This document shows, one piece after another, positions 61,059 to 64,000 of a DNA stretch of 64,000 nt (positions are counted from its first letter, which is position 1; each line of letters begins with the position of its first letter). The translations under genes were made by a program, and so were the position numbers. The notes below the pieces were generated by a model, which was not told where the DNA came from, did not search any database, and saw nothing but the letters and a program-made list of their open reading frames with translations. Origin of the DNA: Paenibacillus endophyticus (lineage in GTDB: Bacteria > Bacillota > Bacilli > Paenibacillales > Paenibacillaceae); contig NZ_JACHXW010000026.1 in assembly GCF_014192395.1 (NCBI RefSeq), positions 1 to 64,000 of the forward strand, in the 5' to 3' direction.

Positions 61059-61508
61059 ATGCATACGGTCAAAGAAGCTGCCCAGATAACGGGACTCACC
61101 GAGCACGCCGTGCGCTTTTACACGGATAAAGGCTTAGTGCCAAGCGTACAGCGCAATCAAAACAACATTCGGATGTTCGACGATGAATCGATTAATTGGC
61201 TGCATGGCGTCAAATGCCTCAAGCAATCCGGGATGCCGATTGAATTCATTAAAAAATATATTGATCTCTGCCTAGAAGGGGATTCGACCATCCCACAACG
61301 CTTCACACTCATGATGGAGCATAAAGAAGCGGCTCTAGTTCAGCTAGAAGAAGCCAAACGGCACGTTGCGCATTTAGAACAAAAAACCGACCTATATCAG
61401 GCCATTCTGGAGCACCGCACTCCAGACACGACCAATCCCAGTAACTGGGACAAAATTCAGCATATGCATGCTGACGTATTTTACTCGAACTCAGTTCGGA
61501 AGGCGTGA
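61059..61508 (+). CDS. MerR-family transcriptional regulator
   Basis: 149 residues. The N-terminal winged helix reads MHTVKEAAQITGLTEHAVRF then YTDKGLVPSVQRNQNNIRMF, followed by LKQSGMPIEFIKKYIDLCLE and a coiled-coil dimer helix (LVQLEEAKRHVAHLEQKTDL). This is the TipAN/AdhR-like group that often controls aldo/keto reductases and alcohol dehydrogenases. ATG 61059 has aaggaggg 9 nt upstream; the longer open frame upstream is not translated. No metal-binding Cys, so the inducer is more likely an aldehyde than a metal. Confidence 0.9.
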   Translation: MHTVKEAAQITGLTEHAVRFYTDKGLVPSVQRNQNNIRMFDDESINWLHGVKCLKQSGMPIEFIKKYIDLCLEGDSTIPQRFTLMMEHKEAALVQLEEAKRHVAHLEQKTDLYQAILEHRTPDTTNPSNWDKIQHMHADVFYSNSVRKA

Positions 61509-61621
61509 GAGATACTCATGAGCACATCAAACGTTTTTAAAAAATTTCTCGGTTTAAAACTCTTGATTCACTCGCAATGAACAAGATTCATAAAGTCTTG
61601 ATAGTACTAAAGGGATACGAT

Positions 61622-62012
61622 AGCATTCCTATTATGAAGAAATACGAGGTGTGATTGTAATGGCAGACAATAAGTATCCAGAGAATTACCTTGAACACTA
61701 CATAGTTAGTTTTTCTAGCACAGGACAAACACCTGATAAAATTGGATTTGAGAATTTAGCAAGGTTGTACATAGATATTGAAGGCTCTGGCACGTTTTCA
61801 GAATTGGTAAAAGAAATTCAGTTAATTAAGGAAAATGATGATTGGTCTTACTTTGATGAAATAGTTAGAGATTTTGAAATTAAAGATTTATCTACTAATA
61901 AACTAAAGGAAATGGCCGATGTAGCAATAACAGTTTTTATGGAAATGACTTAGTTGGGATTTAGTATAACTGGACGTTAGCTGCATTGATCTGTTCGTTA
62001 AACAAAAGTTAA
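61622..62012 (+). repeat. Long duplicated segment, copy B (intact)
   Basis: About 390 bp nearly identical to 31831-32215, covering the small gene and both flanks up to ggacgttagctgcatt and acaaaagttaa. The separation is 29.8 kb, direct orientation. Confidence 0.85.
61660..61953 (+). CDS. Small acidic protein of unknown function (intact copy)
   Basis: 97 residues: MADNKYPENYLEHYIVSFSS then TGQTPDKIGFENLARLYIDI, later FSELVKEIQLIKENDDWSYF and KDLSTNKLKEMADVAITVF. Acidic, all-soluble, no membrane segment. The size, acidity, AT-richness and dispersed duplication resemble immunity genes of polymorphic-toxin systems, but no toxin gene is visible and the family was not recognised. ATG 61660 is preferred to GTG 61651. 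A frameshifted copy is at 31869. Confidence 0.6.
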   Translation: MADNKYPENYLEHYIVSFSSTGQTPDKIGFENLARLYIDIEGSGTFSELVKEIQLIKENDDWSYFDEIVRDFEIKDLSTNKLKEMADVAITVFMEMT

Positions 62013-62303
62013 GCGGTCCATACCTTTGAGCTCATAGGCTGGTTAGCAACCGGCGGTGATTATGTGGTAATTGAACTTGATGGTTTTTTCGAGAATTCAT
62101 TTCTTATCGGCAATACATGTTCAATAACGGATTTAAGTAATAAGTACAGAATAGCCAAAAACCAATGTACGAACATGAGTGAGTTTACAGATGTTTTTTG
62201 CAGGCTTTTTCAATTTGAGCGGGTTCCTTCATCACATCTGGAGAGTGTCCGATCTGATATCGTAATTGATATCGATACTGATTACATTTATGCACCAAGT
62301 TAG
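62013..62303 (+). pseudogene. 5'-truncated gene fragment, unknown
   Basis: An open frame of 96 residues with coding character (HTFELIGWLATGGDYVVIEL then DGFFENSFLIGNTCS) begins exactly where the duplicated segment ends and has no start codon of its own; an internal GTG at 62064 lacks a good ribosome site. It looks like the C-terminal part of a gene whose front was replaced by the duplicated segment. Family not recognised. Confidence 0.4.
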
Positions 62304-62353
62304 TCTCAACTCCAATATACGTACATCCAACCAAAGCTGACTCAGTAAAAAGG

Positions 62354-62689
62354 GTGTATGCTACATCTGACGAAATATTATTTGATATGATGCGACCTTC
62401 GATAAATAAATTTGTTAACGATAATTATGGGCATGAAGTTTATTGGGTTGATCCACATATCACTGATGTGAAAAGTGAGGTAAGAGCGAATAACTTTAAC
62501 TATGGAGTATCATTGATGATTAAAGTAGATGATCTAGAGGACCGATACGATAGTTTTGGGCTGGACAAATTGACATTAAAAATTAATTCAACCCGAAATG
62601 AAAGTAATGGGTCTACAAATGAGTCGGAAATATTATTGGTGGATTATAAGAGAATTTTGACTCCAAAGATGCAAATGCGGAACCAGTGA
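62354..62689 (+). CDS. DUF3888-like protein, possibly lacking its signal peptide
   Basis: 111 residues. DEILFDMMRPSINKFVNDNY then GHEVYWVDPHITDVKSEV and NYGVSLMIKVDDLEDRYDSF then GLDKLTLKIN follow the pattern of DUF3888 exported proteins (L..L.P.I.K.V...Y, later a G.D.IT motif). Members normally start with a signal peptide; here the frame opens at GTG 62354 just before the domain, so the front may be lost. Function unknown. Confidence 0.5.
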   Translation: MYATSDEILFDMMRPSINKFVNDNYGHEVYWVDPHITDVKSEVRANNFNYGVSLMIKVDDLEDRYDSFGLDKLTLKINSTRNESNGSTNESEILLVDYKRILTPKMQMRNQ

Positions 62690-62705
62690 TAATAGGGATC
62701 GTTCT

Positions 62706-62793
62706 GCTTACGGGAAACGATAATCAATATAAACACGGAAGCAGCCGACCACAATGATCGGCTGCTTCTTTACGATAACGGGTAGGTTAACTT
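62706..62793 (+). repeat. Dispersed hairpin repeat, copy 4
   Basis: Flank cttacgggaaacgataatca, spacer atataaacac, hairpin gaagcagccga/tcggctgcttc, right flank tttacgataacgggtaggtt. Located right behind the DUF3888-like gene. The rest of 62794-63043 holds only the upstream region of the next kinase (agacaaaaataatggacaga at 62983 loosely resembles the other activator elements). Confidence 0.85.
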
Positions 62794-63043
62794 AGTACAT
62801 TTACATATTACTGTATGATCCTCCATAAACATGAAGGCTGAACGATCCTTCAATAGAGTAAGAGAGAAATGAGGTTCTTCCGCTTTGCAAATGAACCATT
62901 CGCGAGGTGCTCCTGTTCGCTTAGGCCGTTCATTGATCGCCTTTTCTGTTAGTTGCCAGAGTGGGGTGCTTTAGACAAAAATAATGGACAGACCCTGCAT
63001 ACAGTGAAATAATAATAGTCACTTTAATACAGGGGTGAAACTT

Positions 63044-64000
63044 GTGAAGCGTTTTAAAATTCGGTTAAACAATATTAGCTTGCGTGCCAAGCTTACAATC
63101 TCATTCATTGCCATGATCGTTTTATCTCTTACGATCATGGCTTTTGGTTATTTCATTAAGAGCTCCGACGTGATTTTGAGCAATGCGAGCCAAACATCGT
63201 TAGGTCTCGTCAGAATGAGCAATCAATCTATAGAAGCAGAGCTGGATCGCGTCGAACAAAGCGCAATTAACATGCACCTAGATGCTGATTTTTTTCAATT
63301 TTTTAATACGGGGGATTTTGAACAAAAAAGTATTGAATACGAATCGAATCGCAAGATCACAAGAACGCTTCAGAAGTATTTTCCCACTTCAGCTAATTTG
63401 TTTTCCGTCAATCTAGTGACGAAAGACTTTACATTTGGGGAGTCGCCTAGTTTCTGGATCCCCCGAAAGGAATATTCGCAGTTCAATATTTATAAAATCG
63501 GCCAACAGTCCATTCGCAATACGAGTTGGATTCCTACGTACAACTTGCTTGAGCAATTTTATTCCACAGCCCCTACCGACAGAGAACAATATGTGTTTAC
63601 CGCAGCCAGATTAATGAATTTCGCCATGGTACGCAATAATATTCTCATTCAGATGGATCCTCATATTGAGCGTCCTGTTCTCATCGTGAATTTTAGTGAA
63701 TCTATGTTAGAGAACGCTCTGAAGGGAAGTCTGACGGTCGATGACTCCTATTATAGCATCTTCACGAGTGCTGGCTCCCATGTGTCTAGTTCTGCTCAAA
63801 TCAGAAATCAGGCGTCCGTCAGCCAGGAATGGATACGTCACGCTGTTGCCCAAAAAAGCGGTACGGAATACATAACGATTGACGGAAGGAAGATGGTCGT
63901 TTGCTTTGATACGATGAAAGTGACCGGGTGGTTATCGGCCGTATTTATTCCCTATGACAATCTGAAGAAAACCGTTCCTAATATGAATGACTATACGATT
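63044..64000 (+). CDS. YesM-type sensor histidine kinase, N-terminal part (runs off the window)
   Basis: GTG at 63044 with aggggtg 6 nt upstream opens MKRFKIRLNNISLRAKLTIS and stays open to the window edge (319 codons). Membrane helix at about 20-40 (FIAMIVLSLTIMAFGYFI) followed by an extracellular dCache-like sensor (SNQSIEAELDRVEQSAINMH; FTAARLMNFAMVRNN; GTEYITIDGRKMVVCFDTMK then VTGWLSAVF). The second membrane helix, HAMP and kinase domains lie beyond the window. The arrangement matches the kinases at 29117 and 51819. Its partner regulator and transporter presumably follow. Confidence 0.85.
   Translation, partial: MKRFKIRLNNISLRAKLTISFIAMIVLSLTIMAFGYFIKSSDVILSNASQTSLGLVRMSNQSIEAELDRVEQSAINMHLDADFFQFFNTGDFEQKSIEYESNRKITRTLQKYFPTSANLFSVNLVTKDFTFGESPSFWIPRKEYSQFNIYKIGQQSIRNTSWIPTYNLLEQFYSTAPTDREQYVFTAARLMNFAMVRNNILIQMDPHIERPVLIVNFSESMLENALKGSLTVDDSYYSIFTSAGSHVSSSAQIRNQASVSQEWIRHAVAQKSGTEYITIDGRKMVVCFDTMKVTGWLSAVFIPYDNLKKTVPNMNDYTI

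Noticed and set aside
1..64000. CRISPR array, tRNA or rRNA genes
   Set aside because: No regularly spaced direct repeats and no cloverleaf or rRNA signature sequence was seen on either strand.

Overview
The window looks like a chromosomal segment of a Paenibacillus-like Firmicute (Paenibacillaceae). The evidence is the many lplABC-type sugar ABC importers without their own ATPase, YesM/YesN-type two-component pairs, S-layer-homology (SLH) anchored giant polysaccharide enzymes, Gram-positive ribosome binding sites and strong rho-independent terminators. GC is visibly mixed: the polysaccharide blocks (3.8-11.6, 13.2-31.0 and 53.9-59.3 kb) are GC-rich, while 31-41 kb and 61-64 kb are AT-rich and full of broken genes, duplications and insertion-sequence scars. 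No rRNA, tRNA or CRISPR array was seen.

Layout. 0-3.7 kb is an accessory graveyard: the start of an IS110-type transposase leaving the window on the minus strand, two broken GNAT acetyltransferases, an ASCH-domain gene, an intact GNAT gene behind a possible leader peptide and hairpin, and two decayed fragments. 3.8-31.0 kb is a polysaccharide-utilisation region: an FAD oxidoreductase divergent from a LacI regulator, a membrane-anchored foldase-like protein plus a secreted beta-helix protein, a REC-less AraC regulator, a 2,581-residue cell-wall enzyme carrying a GH26 and a second (GH50-like) catalytic domain, a second LacI paralogue divergent from it, and a permease-permease-binding protein-response regulator-histidine kinase operon. 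31.0-40.9 kb is an AT-rich mosaic with tmRNA-3'-end-like repeats, a back-to-back pair of IS3/IS150-type ends, an AraC-GyrI regulator, an Ntn hydrolase, and an OYE-DsbA/TetR redox cassette lying between a truncated and a complete UPF0158 gene. 40.9-46.6 kb is one operon (importer, CehA/McbA-type PHP hydrolase, LacI repressor) behind a perfect 20-bp palindromic operator. 48.1-59.3 kb holds a third importer with a histidine kinase whose response regulator has been cut to 27 residues, followed by an SLH-anchored heparinase-II-like lyase. An AKR/MerR pair, a duplicated small gene and the start of another YesM-type kinase close the window.

How it fits together. Secreted or wall-bound enzymes (7.5, 14.6 and 53.9 kb) would cut external polysaccharides, three binding-protein importers would take up the oligosaccharides using an ATPase encoded elsewhere, and YesM/YesN or LacI regulators would sense the products. 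Two repeated promoter elements support this wiring. A 48-bp motif precedes both the third importer and the 53.9-kb lyase. A 30-bp motif precedes the first importer and also a spot near 11.95 kb where the original downstream genes appear to be lost. Substrates are not proven by the sequence.
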